Part shown: piece by piece, positions 47,707 to 61,299 of the stretch
Layout of the letters: every line of letters begins with the position of its first letter
Numbering within the stretch: position 1 is the first letter of the stretch
Source: Enoplosus armatus
Taxonomy: Eukaryota > Chordata > Actinopteri > Centrarchiformes > Enoplosidae
NCBI RefSeq assembly: GCF_043641665.1
Contig: NC_092189.1
Span: 16,212,833 to 16,276,832 of the forward strand
DNA length: 64,000 nucleotides
Reading direction: 5' to 3'
Notes under the pieces: model-generated
Database searches by the model: none
The model's input: only the letters and a program-made list of their open reading frames with translations
Told to the model about the DNA's origin: nothing
Position numbers and translations under genes: made by a program

Positions 47707-48151
47707 AGATAAAGTGGGACCTGTTTCAGCACCAGTGTACACTGAGCATAATTCTTTGGAGTTTTTTGGCCCAGGTTCTGTTTGTGCTATAGGTGTGCCA
47801 TTTGTCACTTAATATGGTCTTTAAGGGAACAGTCTTAGCAAATATTTTAGTTGCTGTGGCTGAGTTACTGCTGACTGTTGGCACATCTCCACTCATGAAT
47901 CAGTTTAGGCTTGAATCCATGTACTTTCAAATTAAGTTAAGTTACCTTTGAAAAGGTCTTTGCTTGAATCAGTGCTGTAAATTTGTGGGGTGCAACGGCA
48001 AGGTAAGTCTTAGGTAAGACACAGCGGGTTCATTTAAATGCATGTAAAACACTTTGCATCATGAAAAATGTATCATTATAAATCAGGGTCACCCTCAATG
48101 ATTTCCCAGAGAATCTTGAATAAAGGTTGAACTGAATTTGAAAGGTTTTTA
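47707..48151. other. AT-rich stretch
   Basis: CTTGAATAAAGGTTGAACTG near 48115 is reminiscent of a retroposon tail. A small inverted repeat GTCTTA-GG-TAAGAC lies at 48007-48020. Nothing else recognised. Confidence 0.35.
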
Positions 48152-48404
48152 CCTAATAATTATTTTCATCATTGATTAATTTTATTAAGCCTATTATTTT
48201 CATCAAAGAGCAATTTGTTTTGATTTTCAGAAAATACTGAAAAACCACAATTTTTCAGAAACCAAGTTGACGTATTTTAAATCAGCAAATGTTCACATTT
48301 AACTGACAATTTTGGGCATTTTTCTTTTTAAAAAAAATACTTCAAAACAATTAATTGATTATTAAAATTGTTAACTTTCTGTAATCAATCAACTAATTGT
48401 GAAC
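48152..48404. mobile_element. Palindromic MITE, copy 2
   Basis: TAATTATTTTCATCATTGAT, GTTTTGATTTTCAGAAAATA, CAAATGTTCACATTTAACTG, AATTGATTATTAAAATTG and CAATCAACTAATTGTGAA follow the order of 32505-32857. It is shorter and lacks a clear GGCTGCAAC terminus, so it is an older or truncated copy. Confidence 0.65.
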
Positions 48405-48599
48405 TTATGAACTCTGCTTATGAACACATTGATGGATAGAGTATTATAAACTGAGACTGAGACATTGTTTTAACGCTGAATATAATATAATATAGAAGAT
48501 TATGTTAATAATAAATGAATACAGTTTGTCCTTGTAACTTACAGGTGCAGCTAAATACATGAACAGCAGAGAGGGCCAGATTGTAGCCCAGAAGTAATG
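48405..48599. other. AT-rich stretch
   Basis: ATATAATATAATATAG patch near 48480; otherwise nothing. Confidence 0.4.
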
Positions 48600-49620
48600 C
48601 TCATTACGTTCTTAAGAGACAAAGAAGCGCACCGTGTGGCTTGCATTTGACCTTCTTCTCTATCAAAGAAGGCAAACATGTGGGGTGCAGAACATCCACT
48701 CTGTGCTCTTTATACACATCCACCCACATGTAGAGCATCTTCTTACTTTGCCGACGTTGTGTGTAGTGAAAGGAAGCCTCTATTACAAATGGTTCTATTA
48801 AGTGCCCTCAACGGAGGATTTTTAAGTAGCCTTGTGGTAATGATGGCTCCCACCTTCTCTCTCTGCTCTGTCTCTTTCGCTCTCGCGCTTTTCCTCTCCT
48901 GTCTTTTTCTTTGCTCCAACCGACCCTGAGAGCACTAAAACACACTTGTCTCCTCATCTCTTTTCAGTGACAGAGAAAAGAAAATTACTTCTCTCTCTTA
49001 TTCTACCCCTTATGCATATCTTAGTCACTTTTAAAAGGGGGCCTTCGGAATTTAACAGGGCCGTTTTGCATTCAGCCAGGCCAGCTTACGGTAGGGATGA
49101 ATGCAGATCAGTGCTTTTACTTGAGAATGTTTGATACATCCAAAAATCCCTCGTAGACGTGATTATGGATTCTGGGGGAATCTTGCTGCCTGTTTGAATA
49201 GGGCGAGCTGTAGGCTGATTCCACTGCTAAGAAGAACAGAGGAGATCAGCCTTCATTGTCAGGCCTGACAAGATTAAGCCGACTCTAAAAAGCTGATCAA
49301 ACCAAGCGAGATTCTGCGTGGCGAGGCGAGAAGTGGTGGCATAGGTGGCTGCTCTGAGGTGTAAACAGACTTCTGGCATTGACAGGGACACTTCATCTCA
49401 CCCTGCAGGGCCAGACAGTGGCCGTACCCTCCCTTGCAGCACCACAGCCACCTTGTGAGGAGACGCGATGACCATGAAATCCTTATCTCCCTCACTTCAG
49501 CACTAGCAGATATTGCTACACAGTGGCACGGCTGCTATAGTAAAGTGACAGCCAGGTTTTTATCTGTCTGCAAAGGGATGAATCAACTGGTTCTGTTTCC
49601 TTTTCTGCAAAAGTGATCAT
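48600..49620. promoter_or_regulatory. Enhancer-like block (possible CNE)
   Basis: About 1 kb free of interspersed repeats with balanced composition, a pyrimidine-rich centre (48850-48990), GGGCCGTTTTGCATTCAGCC and GAATCTTGCTGCCTGTTTGA. Several short frames lie on both strands without motifs. Function is inferred from texture. Confidence 0.28.
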
Positions 49621-52116
49621 TATCTTTACCCTCATTATTCTGGTGGGGCCTATATGTGTGTGTGTGTTTCCTGAAAAATTTCCCTCACCTCAGTTGCAGA
49701 GCTTTTTTTTAATAACTGTCGCCTGGTAATGAATGTGGTTATTAAAGGAACAGCTGTACAGAATGGTACAAACATAAATCGGAATTTCTGCTGGAGCAGA
49801 CAAACCCATTTAATAGCATAACAGATAAATACATCTCATTTGAAATGTCACCTCATGCACCCCTCACCCATCTTCAGTTATTCCGTTTTATGTGGGGTCT
49901 CTTATGACCAGCCATGCTAGTTGATTATAACATTAGAAGAGTTGCCTGCTCAGCAGTCAAAAGTATTACAGCCTCCACTACTGTAACAGCCATGTGTCTT
50001 CCTCTCGACATTTTCATCTCCTATGCAAATACAGACCCAATGGAGCCAGTAATCATTCATCAGGAAACTGTCTCCAAATGGTAACTGCTTCTGTCCTGCT
50101 CATTCATTATTCATAACCATGGACGGGTCAGGCGGCAAGAGGCTCCACCAGTACCACATACACAGTCAGCCTTATTCCACTGTTTATCTCTCCCACTCGG
50201 AGTATTGAAATAAGGGAAAAGTCCAATGTTCACTTACTTAGCTCTCTGCTGAGTGTCAGAAGTGAGGCTGTGTAGCGTGGTTCACTTCTCCGCCCCTGGT
50301 ATTGATAAAACACCTTGCCCGCTGCTGATACTCCTGTTCATTACTGTGTTTAATGAGAAACTTCTGCATACAGTGCACAGAACACACAGTGAGCGCACAT
50401 TTCACAAATGAGAGGGAAACGTATTTAGGAGGAGCTGGAGGCAGAGTTTCTTCCCAAATATGACAGGCAATATGACATGCAAGAAACACCCTCATAAACA
50501 GGCCAATATACAAACACCTTGCTGAAAACGCATCTATAGTCTCTCCCCAGCTATCACGTGCAGTGTTAAATTCAAATTACACAGAAGCAGCAAAAAAAAC
50601 ATCAAACCAACATGTTAACCTTGCAAAGGAAGAAAAATGAGCTTCCTTGGATGCGGCACCACCATGCCACTGTGTCTTTCTGGTGTCTCGTCTTGATCCC
50701 TGCAGGAATATTCCGTCTGTGTATTAATAACCACTTCAAAGCGAATACGTTCCCCCGAATGTGTTGTGCATGCATTTAGAGGCCTATCTTCCTCTGTTGT
50801 GATCCCCTGCAGCAAACCACATGTAAACATACCAAAGGCAGATGCAGGCCGACCTGCTGGCTGTAGTCTGTCACCATGTAAGTCAACTGTCCGGGTTTTT
50901 AGGTTGATTTGTTTTCGAGCGCTCATACTCATGATGGATGATTTCCGCGCGCAGTATTCATCAAGGCTGTCAAGTGGGTTACTTGTCACCACTCAAATAA
51001 ATGGAATACTATTTGTATAATGTTATGAAACTATAGACAAGCAAAATTTTAATTTACTTTGCAAATGGAACATCCAGAAATATAATGCGCTTTCTGTTTT
51101 CAAGTTCGCTGATAAGCTAAATTTATAGTAGTTGACTTTTGCCCTACGGCGACAACTTCAGCAGGGGATGCGAGGAGTTTTAGTTTTCAGCTGTGAGGGT
51201 TTTGTGAAGTTTATAGAAAGGGCCAGGGTACATCCCCTCTAGTCTGTCATCATACTTAAGTGGAGCATTGTCTAGGCCCTGCAGCTCCCCCAGATAAAAC
51301 TGCCGGTGGTGCAATTTCCCCAAGACCCCTCAGGGCCCATAATTCTCTTTGTAGGTTGTCTGACAATTTGCTAAGCAGTTGAGTCAGGGACACAGGAAGA
51401 CTGAGAGGTGCTGCAGCTTACAGGCGTGTTCACTGAACAAGAGGTTCGGCAGACAATTCTGCAAGGTTATGTGAACCATTTAACTTTGAAATTTCACATA
51501 TAACAGTGAAAACGGAAATATCGAGCCCTCATTCGCCCAGCAGTGCGCAGACATGCAAACATGCAGGAGGTTTATGAATTCAAATCATAACAACATGGCT
51601 GTTCTTTCAGGGAGCAAATATTTGTTTAGTGGTGAACATCAAAAGAAAAGGAAATCCAGCAGATATACAGCATGGGCCTGAGGAGCCAGGAGGCAAAAGA
51701 TGGAAAGGATTTTGAGTCCCACTCTATCTTGCACTGGTGCTTTCTGGGCAACCCAGATTTAGTGCATCACATGCGTTAATCACCCTGCCAAGTGTAAAAA
51801 TTGCACCAAAGGAGGGCGTTGGCTCTAAGCTAGAATGACATACATTCAGCACGCATGAGACGCTCCGACTGATGTACTACTGTACGTGGAGGGAGCCAAG
51901 TCCTGTAATGATGCTCAATGTTCCCATCCACTTGTCATGTTGCAGACATGATTATGTTAAGTTTTTTTTGGGGTGTTTTTTTTATCAGGCCATCTGTAAT
52001 GCTGCAAAACTATCACTATGCTGTTCACAAGGACACTAGTTAGACTGAAATGCTAAATTTATGCAAAAATCTGTTGTGCTGCCTGTAAAGAACTTTATAT
52101 TGATGGTGATTTGTGT

Positions 52117-52118
<2 letters not shown>
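49621..52118. other. Unique stretch with enhancer-like parts
   Basis: No repeats beyond a short TG run (49656-49668). The parts 49860-50160, 50620-51000, 51140-51480 and 51500-51950 are balanced in composition and repeat-free; CATTCATTATTCATAACCAT lies near 50102. The 125-codon minus-strand frame (50615-50992) has no motif and overlaps an 84-codon frame on the other strand. Confidence 0.3.

Positions 52119-52180
<62 letters not shown>
52119..52180. repeat. (GT)31 microsatellite
   Basis: A pure 62-bp GT array with Z-DNA potential; ends at ACGTACAAG. Confidence 0.95.
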
Positions 52181-52183
<3 letters not shown>

Positions 52184-52789
52184 TACAAGTGAGGGGAAGA
52201 GCAGGACAGACATAAAATCTTTTCTTTCATACTACTACAATTACTCATGGAAGTAAAATCATATTTCTAATCTTTTTCAAAATTTTCCCCTCACGGTAAA
52301 CCATTCACAATCAACCTGTAATTGATTGTAAGAATGAAATTGCCTGTTACAATCTGGGATAGAACTGACGAAGGGATGGCATGAGGGAACTAAATAACAA
52401 ATGAGAGGACAGGATGAAAGACACTGCTTTAATTCACCACAACTGATTTGATAATAAAACTCGAGCCCATTTCACAGTATAGCCAATTATGTCTTCAGTG
52501 AGTTCTGCCATCTCGGCTGTCGGAGGTTTATGCCTCACAATCGACTCTGTGGCACATTCAAAACCACTGTGTTGTCTGTCACTGATTGATTTATTTTGAA
52601 AATACCTTGACATATACAATTATGCAGATACTACACTTGATTAAACAGCCATCTTATAATTATATTAAAACCTTACGTTATCACACCTTGTCAAAACATT
52701 TTAAAGCCCTCTCCACAAAACTTTTATTTTACAGTGAACTCTCTTGACTACTTTTGCAAAGCAAAACACACGAGAGGGCTCCAAGGTGA
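52181..52789. other. Unique AT-rich stretch
   Basis: Nothing recognised. CAACCTGTAATTGATTG near 52313 is the only symmetrical word noted. Confidence 0.4.
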
Positions 52790-53480
52790 CATGAAGTATG
52801 AGTCAATTCTTCATGTGAAGGAAGTAATTAATTACGATGTCATATTCGGAGAGCATCCGTGCCTTCATTTTTCTTCTTAATTGGGGAATAATTTGGAATT
52901 TGGAGAGGTGGCAGATCACATGTAATGAAGATTGACACCTGTTATTTCTGCCCGTCTCCACCACCCACCTCAGACTACGATTTATTAATGGCCGTGCCCT
53001 TCTGTAAGGTTACATACACGCTCTTCTTCTGAGCTCGCCGTGCAGTCACAAGGGTCATCTCCCGATAGACAGCGACGATTGGTGGGCTGCTGGGCGCCAC
53101 CCTTCAGGGCAGACCTGGATGACAGAACAAGACTGCTTTCTTGGGCTTGACTGCTCATCTCCCATGTAACAGCTGTCTCTCCCAGAGTGATGAGTTCATT
53201 TAGACTGCAACGATCCCTCCCCGGAAGGCTCCTCGATGGTATTGTCCCCCTGAAACTAATATCAGCGTTAACATATGTCAAAAGGTCAAAAACGTGTGTC
53301 TTCACCTTTCACTCGGCACGCTGCGGCTCTGATCAGCCCACCCAGAAATTAAAGCTGCCGCCTGGATGTGGAAGGATGATTAATTGCCCTCTACAGTCTG
53401 GTTGTACTTAATCTCACGTCCTCAAAGTGTGGCTATGTGAGATTAGGCTGCACTAAGCCACTAAGCGCTTGGTGTACACA
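52790..53480. promoter_or_regulatory. Enhancer-like block (strong CNE candidate)
   Basis: Nearly 700 bp without repeats. It has homeodomain words (GTAATTAATTACGATGTC near 52825, TTCTTAATTGGGGAATAATT near 52873, GATTAATTGCCC near 53378), paired AGGTCA-like words (GTCAAAAGGTCAAAAACG near 53278) and CpG-bearing words. A 106-codon minus-strand frame has no motif. It is among the best regulatory candidates of the window. Confidence 0.35.
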
Positions 53481-53758
53481 CAGACAGGGACAAGTGCATG
53501 CGCACATATGTAAAACAGAAAACACACTCAGCTGTGTGGGTGGTTGACCACACATACACAGGTTCAGCCAGATCAAATGCACATGTAAACAAATGCTGCA
53601 CACGGGCGCACACACACACAGACACTTGCACAGCTGCTAAACCAACCACAAATGTCAATCTTCAATCCAGAGTAATTCCCCGGAGACACAGACCCGTGCT
53701 GTGTTGTCACAGGACAGAGAATCTTAATCAAACCTGAGCTATGTCAGTCTGCTGCTCA

Positions 53759-53770
53759 CCCCCCCCCCCC
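53759..53770. repeat. 12-C homopolymer
   Basis: A C-run 28 bp before the longest GT array. Confidence 0.85.
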
Positions 53771-53796
53771 AACCAAATTAAATGAGGGAGGGCGGG

Positions 53797-55958
<2,162 letters not shown>

Positions 55959-56002
55959 ATATACTCAGCCTGCAGTGCTCATATACTCTGCCTGCAATGC
56001 AG
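55959..56002. repeat. 22-bp imperfect tandem duplication
   Basis: ATATACTCAGCCTGCAGTG and ATATACTCTGCCTGCAATG lie head to tail with a 22-bp period and about three differences. Confidence 0.65.
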
Positions 56003-56689
56003 TGCACTTTCATATCAGCATAGAGAAGGCACCAGTTAATCCACAGGGTTATGATAGTGAAAGTCCTCCTTTATCCACCTTAAGATGATCCTGCTTTTGC
56101 AGCCCTGTGCAGCCCAGATATCAGTCAAGAGCCGAGGAGAGAAAAAGTACACGAGTATGCGTAGAATGTACATCCTGAGGTCTGCAAAGGGCCACGATGA
56201 CTCGGCCACAAACAGTGTGGGGTTGTTCCACCATTGTGATCATTGAGGGACACAGCAGAGGAGGACCCAGGTTGCAGTACTGACAGCAGTATAAACACAT
56301 ATTGATGGGGAAGTTTTAACAGTGTAGCTGCAGGAGAGGCTGGAAGAAGCTGTTTCTAGCCTCTCTGTTGTTTCGGCCACACGTAATAAGTTGGGCAGTG
56401 GTAAGAAAAATGGTCCTCTAGTAGCGCCACAGAGCAATGTTTTCACGAGTGGGTTCCCAATTTGTTTACATCGTACACATGCATGAGGATGTGACACACT
56501 CACACTCATACTATACTGCTGTGGTAATGCACAAAGCAACAGCAGTGCATCAAAGGCCAGGAAGATGAAAAGTGCAATCTGGTAAACAGAGTGTAAACAA
56601 TGCATTATTAAAAATGTTCAAAAAAATCGAAAAAGGTTTTTTATGAAGAAATGCAGTCAACCTGTTTTGTGTCCTTTGTTATTTTGGCC
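56003..56689. other. Unique stretch
   Basis: A 121-codon minus-strand frame (56240-56605) has no family motif and includes GTAGCGCCACAGAGCAATG, a word I associate with repeat DNA. Not called as a gene. Confidence 0.3.
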
Positions 56690-57060
56690 ACCTGAGTTTT
56701 AGTTCAGTTACTTCTAGTCTAGTTGTAGTCAAGTTTTCATCAGTGAAGTTTTAGTCTTCGTCATGTATTTTTGACATTACTCCTGGAACTTTCTTTCAGA
56801 TAGCAACACAAAAGGAAGTAACATTAACATTACATCAACATCCACAGCACTTTATAATGTTAGCTCATCTTTTTCTAAATGTCTGTGAACTGCTTGCATG
56901 TTTTCATAGTTTGCCTCAGCTATTTAGTTGCTGCTTCTTGTCTAACTGGTGACGTCAGCTAGCATTACTGACAGAGACAGAACAGTACTGATTATTACTG
57001 ACATTACTGAAATTAGATATTTTTTGTCATAGTTTTCATTGATGAAATGAACACTGCTTT
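56690..57060. repeat. Repeat family E (interspersed repeat)
   Basis: GTTTTAGTTCAGTTACTTCT, TCTAGTTGTAGTCAAGTTTT, CATCAGTGAAGTTTTAGTC and, at the other end, TTTTTGTCATAGTTTTCATT then GATGAAATGAACACTGC. This is the layout of a fish repeat built from 'TTTAGTTTTAGTC' and 'TTTTCGTCGACGAAA' words. The CG positions have largely decayed to TG/CA, indicating age. Confidence 0.55.
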
Positions 57061-57629
57061 AATCTACAGATGTTCAAAACCTGTGCCTTTGCAGGACATG
57101 CTTTTGTACAGTGTGATAAAAACCCATCAACCACTAGACTCTACTAGAAAATAGAAAAGTATCAAAGAGGAAGCACTGATGCTCTATACCATATGAAATA
57201 TCACATTTCTGAAGTTCAGCACAGTCTGTGCTCAGGTCTGAGGGAGTTTTACCTCCAGTGCTGCCATTCAGAATTCACTTCCACAGTGCATTGATCCTGA
57301 ACTACGTCTTGGAAAATAGCCAGTGCCCAGAGAGCAAGAAGAAAACTGTTGAGCAGCGATTCCAGAGATGTCCCCCATCCTTAAAAAACTGCTGACATAA
57401 TCTGCATCTTATATGGCTCTCGTAAATTCAAATGCATGGTTGGTTAAAACACATGAATGAGGAGGAACAACTCAGGTGGAATACAAATAGCAAGGCTTTA
57501 CAACCAAATCATGAAGTGGTTTCCAGGAAAGCAGAAAACCTGAGTGTGGACATCTCTCTTGCTATCTCTTCCTTTCTTTCTCCCTCTCTGTCGCTATCTC
57601 TGGCTGCAGCATGAGGCTAGCTATGGGGA
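57061..57629. other. Unique stretch
   Basis: A pyrimidine-rich tract (57553-57603) ends in CTGGCTGCAG and looks acceptor-like, but no sensible frame follows. Nothing else recognised. Confidence 0.38.
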
Positions 57630-57960
57630 AATTACCCATGAATGAAACAACTGTTGACACAAAGAGAATTATTTTTTTGCCCTTGCTCCACTGTACGGGC
57701 AGTGGATTATGAAATCCTGTGATCCATCCTCAGTCCTCAGGCCTCAGTAAACATTAGCTGACACATGGGGGAAAGGAATCCCCATAGCCTCAGGGCCAGA
57801 TTGCCTCCTGCCAAAATAAGCAGAACCACCCCACTACATTGTAAGAGAGATAATGAAGCCAGAAGGTGCCACAAAGAGCAATTATCTTAAATATTCAATA
57901 TTAATTGATATTAAGGACCTCAGCATGCCTTGAGGTCTCATGGAATGAAACAGGAACTGA
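57630..57960. promoter_or_regulatory. Enhancer-like block (possible CNE)
   Basis: Repeat-free, with AGAGCAATTATCTTAAATAT then TCAATATTAATTGATATTAA near 57876-57914, a dense TAAT/ATTA cluster. Confidence 0.3.
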
Positions 57961-58189
57961 TGGAACGTGTGGCTGAAATAGAAATAGGAACAGATATAGA
58001 GCGTAACCTTGATATGTATGAATATATGTAACTTTGGTAGTACTCTGAGTGACTTCCTTCAGATTGTGGCCAATCTAGGAGTGGTCGTAACCTAAAGTTT
58101 AAGAGTTTTAAACAGGGGATTTGCTTATAAATGACAAACTGCTCACACCAAAAAATAAAAAGTCAGCCTTGGTTGTTTGTTCAAATGCC
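57961..58189. other. Unique stretch
   Basis: Nothing recognised. Confidence 0.4.
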
Positions 58190-58500
58190 AAATTCGACTC
58201 ATGTTTACCTGACAAGGACCTCTAGTGGCCACATGAATTATGAGTGTTGTCTGTCATAAGCAAAGTTGTAGTAGCGCCTCAGATCCTCTTCAGCTGGATG
58301 ACTGCAAATTTCTTCCAAGTTCTTCCTTTACCTATGATTGTTTCGTAACCTTAAACCCGGCTGTTATTAAGTTGTAATTAAACCAGGTAGTTTTTGTGTC
58401 TAAACCTAACCATACCATAATTATGTCGGTGGCAGATCAAAACACAGTTGTATACATATGAATAACTTTTGTGAGTCATATGTACTTTGTAAGGTACTGA
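58190..58500 (-). repeat. Repeat family C, copy 3
   Basis: AAACCAGGTAGTTTTTGTG, TCTAAACCTAACCATACCAT and TTTCGTAACCTTAAACCCGG match, on the minus strand, the GGTTAGGCAGAAAAAC part of 16862-16985. ACAAGGACCTCTAGTGGCCA upstream is a word frequent in such repeats. Confidence 0.5.
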
Positions 58501-59671
58501 CAAACAGTATCACCCTGATCAGAGAACTCTCATCCAAGTGACCTGTTTTGTTGTTTAGTCTGGAAGACTTGTTGCCGCGAATGTAGTGGTGAACAAGGTG
58601 TGAGTCTGTTAATCTGTATCAGTGTGAAGCTGGTTGCTGTTAAAAAAAAAACACAACAACATGCATGTTCAACCCGTTATCTACATATGTACATTCTCTT
58701 TGATTCAAATGCATGCAGAGAGCAACCAATCTGTATTAATAACCATATGAGCTCCCACGTGATCTGTGTACATGCAAAGCTACTTGAAGGTTGTGTCTAC
58801 AGCATTACCCCATAAATCCACATAATGTAGCACCAATACAGCATACTGTTACAATATATAGGAATAATACTGAACTGCACTGCCGGAGATGTGCCAAGAC
58901 ACTATTAATCCTCAGGTCTCACACACTTTACCACACTGTAGCACATTGTTCAGTACAGTTGATATCACATCTCAAAAGAGCATTGACCTCAGCACATAAC
59001 TGGCTACAGTAACCCAGTGCACAGCCGACCAACACTGAGCTAATCGCTAGAATGGATAGAGAAAATGGATATGAAAGTCATTATATGCTTGAATTAAATT
59101 GTTAAATTAATGTGAAAGTAAAAGATTATTTGATGATGATGTTCTTTACTTGGGAATTTGGGTGCAGTTTGGTCGAAGCTCTCCCCCTTTGCACCCCCAG
59201 TAAGATGTCAATGTGCTCCATCATCTTGGCTGAACATGAGAACATTTACAGATTTAATCTTCAAGTATGGTTTAATATTGTATTTTGAAACGTGACCACC
59301 TCTTCGTAAATTTAGCCTGAGTTTGGCTAAAGCCCAGTTTTTCCTGATGTGCGTGCTGCAACTGTCACCATTTGCCCTGAGCCCTCTCTTGGGTGCTAAA
59401 GTCATGAAACGCTGACTTACTGGTAACTAACGTAAACCTACACACTGGCAGAAGCAGAAACAATATGTCACTGTATTTATGGTTAAAATGCATTAGATTT
59501 AAATAAACCTCCTGTACCTTTAAGGACTTCAACGTGTGTCAGTTTGTCACCACCCCTAAAGCCCAGAGAAGTGAAGAAAAGCATCAGGAGGAAAACCAGA
59601 GTCCTCTCTCGGGCCTGGGCTTGGTTCCATTGGGGTCGGGTGAAGATTACAAACTCTTAATGTGTTTATTT
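58501..59671. other. AT-rich stretch, possibly old repeats
   Basis: No gene recognised. The 59200-59420 part (65-codon minus-strand frame) has repeat-like texture, but its family is not recalled with confidence. An A9 run lies near 58641. Confidence 0.33.
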
Positions 59672-59686
59672 AAAAAAAAAAAAAAA
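59672..59686. repeat. 15-A homopolymer
   Basis: An A-run ending in GAAG. It could be a relic poly(A) tail of a retroposon, but no body was recognised upstream. Confidence 0.85.
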
Positions 59687-59739
59687 GAAGGACCTCCAAC
59701 TCTCCATGGATCAAAACTCAATGTGTGATGTTAAAATAT

Positions 59740-60460
59740 AATCTGCTTGCCCCAGACCACTCCGTACCGCATGCACAATTAGTGTATACTAAACAGCATG
59801 ATATGCCTTTCATGTGCCATTTCCTTAATCCCACATTGCACAGAGGGATATGAGTCCCCCAAGGAAATCAATCCTCCTGTATCCCTCCGAATTCTCTTCC
59901 TCGAATATCTGCAAAAGGAACTGCCACCTTCCCGTAGCACCTTACACCACCTTTAACGCCAAAGGCTTTGAAGACAGCTAATTTCCATACTAATTTCTTT
60001 CTTTTCTCTCCCCCACCCCCTCACCCCCTTCACCGTAATTCCAGACCAGGCACAAGGCGAGAAGACATGTGTCGCTTGATCTAATGGCAGAGGACTAATT
60101 GCATTCTGGGATACATGCCTGGAATTCAGAATGTTCAACAAAAAAGCATGTTGTGCAAGCAGACCACATACAACATCGGGACAATTAATAACCCTCCTTT
60201 GGGGTAGAACATTTGGACTGTCCAGCCTCCCAGAAGACTGCACTGCTGCCTTTATTGATATCTGTGGCCAGATAGAGACGGGCCCTGCCATCCCAAGGCA
60301 GCGTGACTCCACTGGGGCTCCACTGTGACTGGACTGTTATGAGGCCAACTTAGCCAGCCTGCTCCAATCATAAGAGCACAAACAAGCCCCTAACCACACT
60401 GAATGCTAAGCCAGATCAGTCTCGGGGGTGGTTTGTCAGGTTTTTGCAGGGATAACATAG
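59740..60460. promoter_or_regulatory. Enhancer-like block (strong CNE candidate)
   Basis: Repeat-free and balanced, with GCACAATTAGTGTATACT near 59774, GACTAATTGCATTCTGGG near 60092 and ACAATTAATAACCC near 60181. A 119-codon minus-strand frame (59953-60312) overlaps a 65-codon plus-strand frame; neither has a motif. Confidence 0.33.
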
Positions 60461-60473
60461 CATGAGATTATTT

Positions 60474-60598
60474 TCTCTCTCTCTGTCTCTCTCTCTCGCT
60501 CACCCTCGCTGTCTCTCTCCCTCTATTTCTGACACAGAGATAGAAATAGAGGGAGAGAGACAGCGAGGGTGAGCGAGAGAGAGAGACATAGAGTGAGA
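60474..60598. repeat. Long near-perfect hairpin (47-bp perfect core)
   Basis: The arm 60484-60530 is the exact reverse complement of 60542-60588: 47 of 47 bases, with an 11-nt loop GACACAGAGAT (60531-60541). Pairing extends to 60474 and 60598 with two mismatches, giving 57-bp arms. The outer part is CT/AG-rich, but the arms also contain non-repetitive words (CTCACCCTCGCTG; CCCTCTATTTCT), so this is not just microsatellite self-complementarity. It could be a recent inverted duplication, a hairpin RNA source or a fold-back artefact. Confidence 0.92.
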
Positions 60599-60759
60599 TC
60601 TCTCTGAGGAGGAGAATGCCTTTTCGACACATGCTGACACGCACACATACTCACATCCATACATAGTGGCACAGACACAAATACGCCTGTGTGCTTACAC
60701 CCACACACACTCTCACCTCCTATCTCCCCTCGACACAAGCAGCCAAAGCGTTCGAGGTC

Positions 60760-61240
60760 TCCATTTATATGGTTCAGATGTGGTTCAGCGGTGAAATTAA
60801 GATGAGGTGTTGACAGGCTAATGTTGAAATAACAAGACCTACTAATTTGTGGCCGCCCTTATGGAGCCTGTGCCATCAAATGTTGCTGGAGCCCAGTATT
60901 AAGGTGATGAAGTGTAACATTTTAAACTGGCACCATCATAGGGCAAAGTCCTCATTACCATGAAGGCACTGGTGGCATATTAGGAAAAGCAATAAACATG
61001 CCCCCCCCACCCGCAGACAACATATGGGTGCCCGCAGGAGTGGCTGTGCTTACCCGCCTGGGGTTTGCTAACAGCACTGTCATGGTCAGTGTAAAAGGAA
61101 ATGTCATTTCCTCAACAAAACCTAATTTTTCACCAGCAGGGGGTCAGCATTTGAGTGAGACTATAACCGTTGAAGTGGTTTCACTAAGGTGTTTGTCTTA
61201 AGTGAAAATGTGCAGAACTGTTAGCTAGGTGTGTTTGGGA
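60760..61240. promoter_or_regulatory. Enhancer-like block (possible CNE)
   Basis: Repeat-free apart from a C-run (61002-61009). Words include CCTACTAATTTGTGGCC and GGCATATTAGGAAAAGCAAT. The odd palindrome AGGAAATG-T-CATTTCCT lies at 61097-61113 and a CTCF-like word downstream. A 67-codon plus-strand frame (60998-61201) has no motif. Confidence 0.3.
61133..61146 (+). promoter_or_regulatory. CTCF-like motif
   Basis: CCAGCAGGGGGTCA matches most of the vertebrate CTCF core (CCASYAGRKGGC). The position after GGGGG is T where C is usual. Motif match only. Confidence 0.3.
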
Positions 61241-61299
61241 GATGGATAGAGGCAATGGCAGGCAAAGTGGATGGGTGCTGTGTGTGTTTTGTGGAGGGA

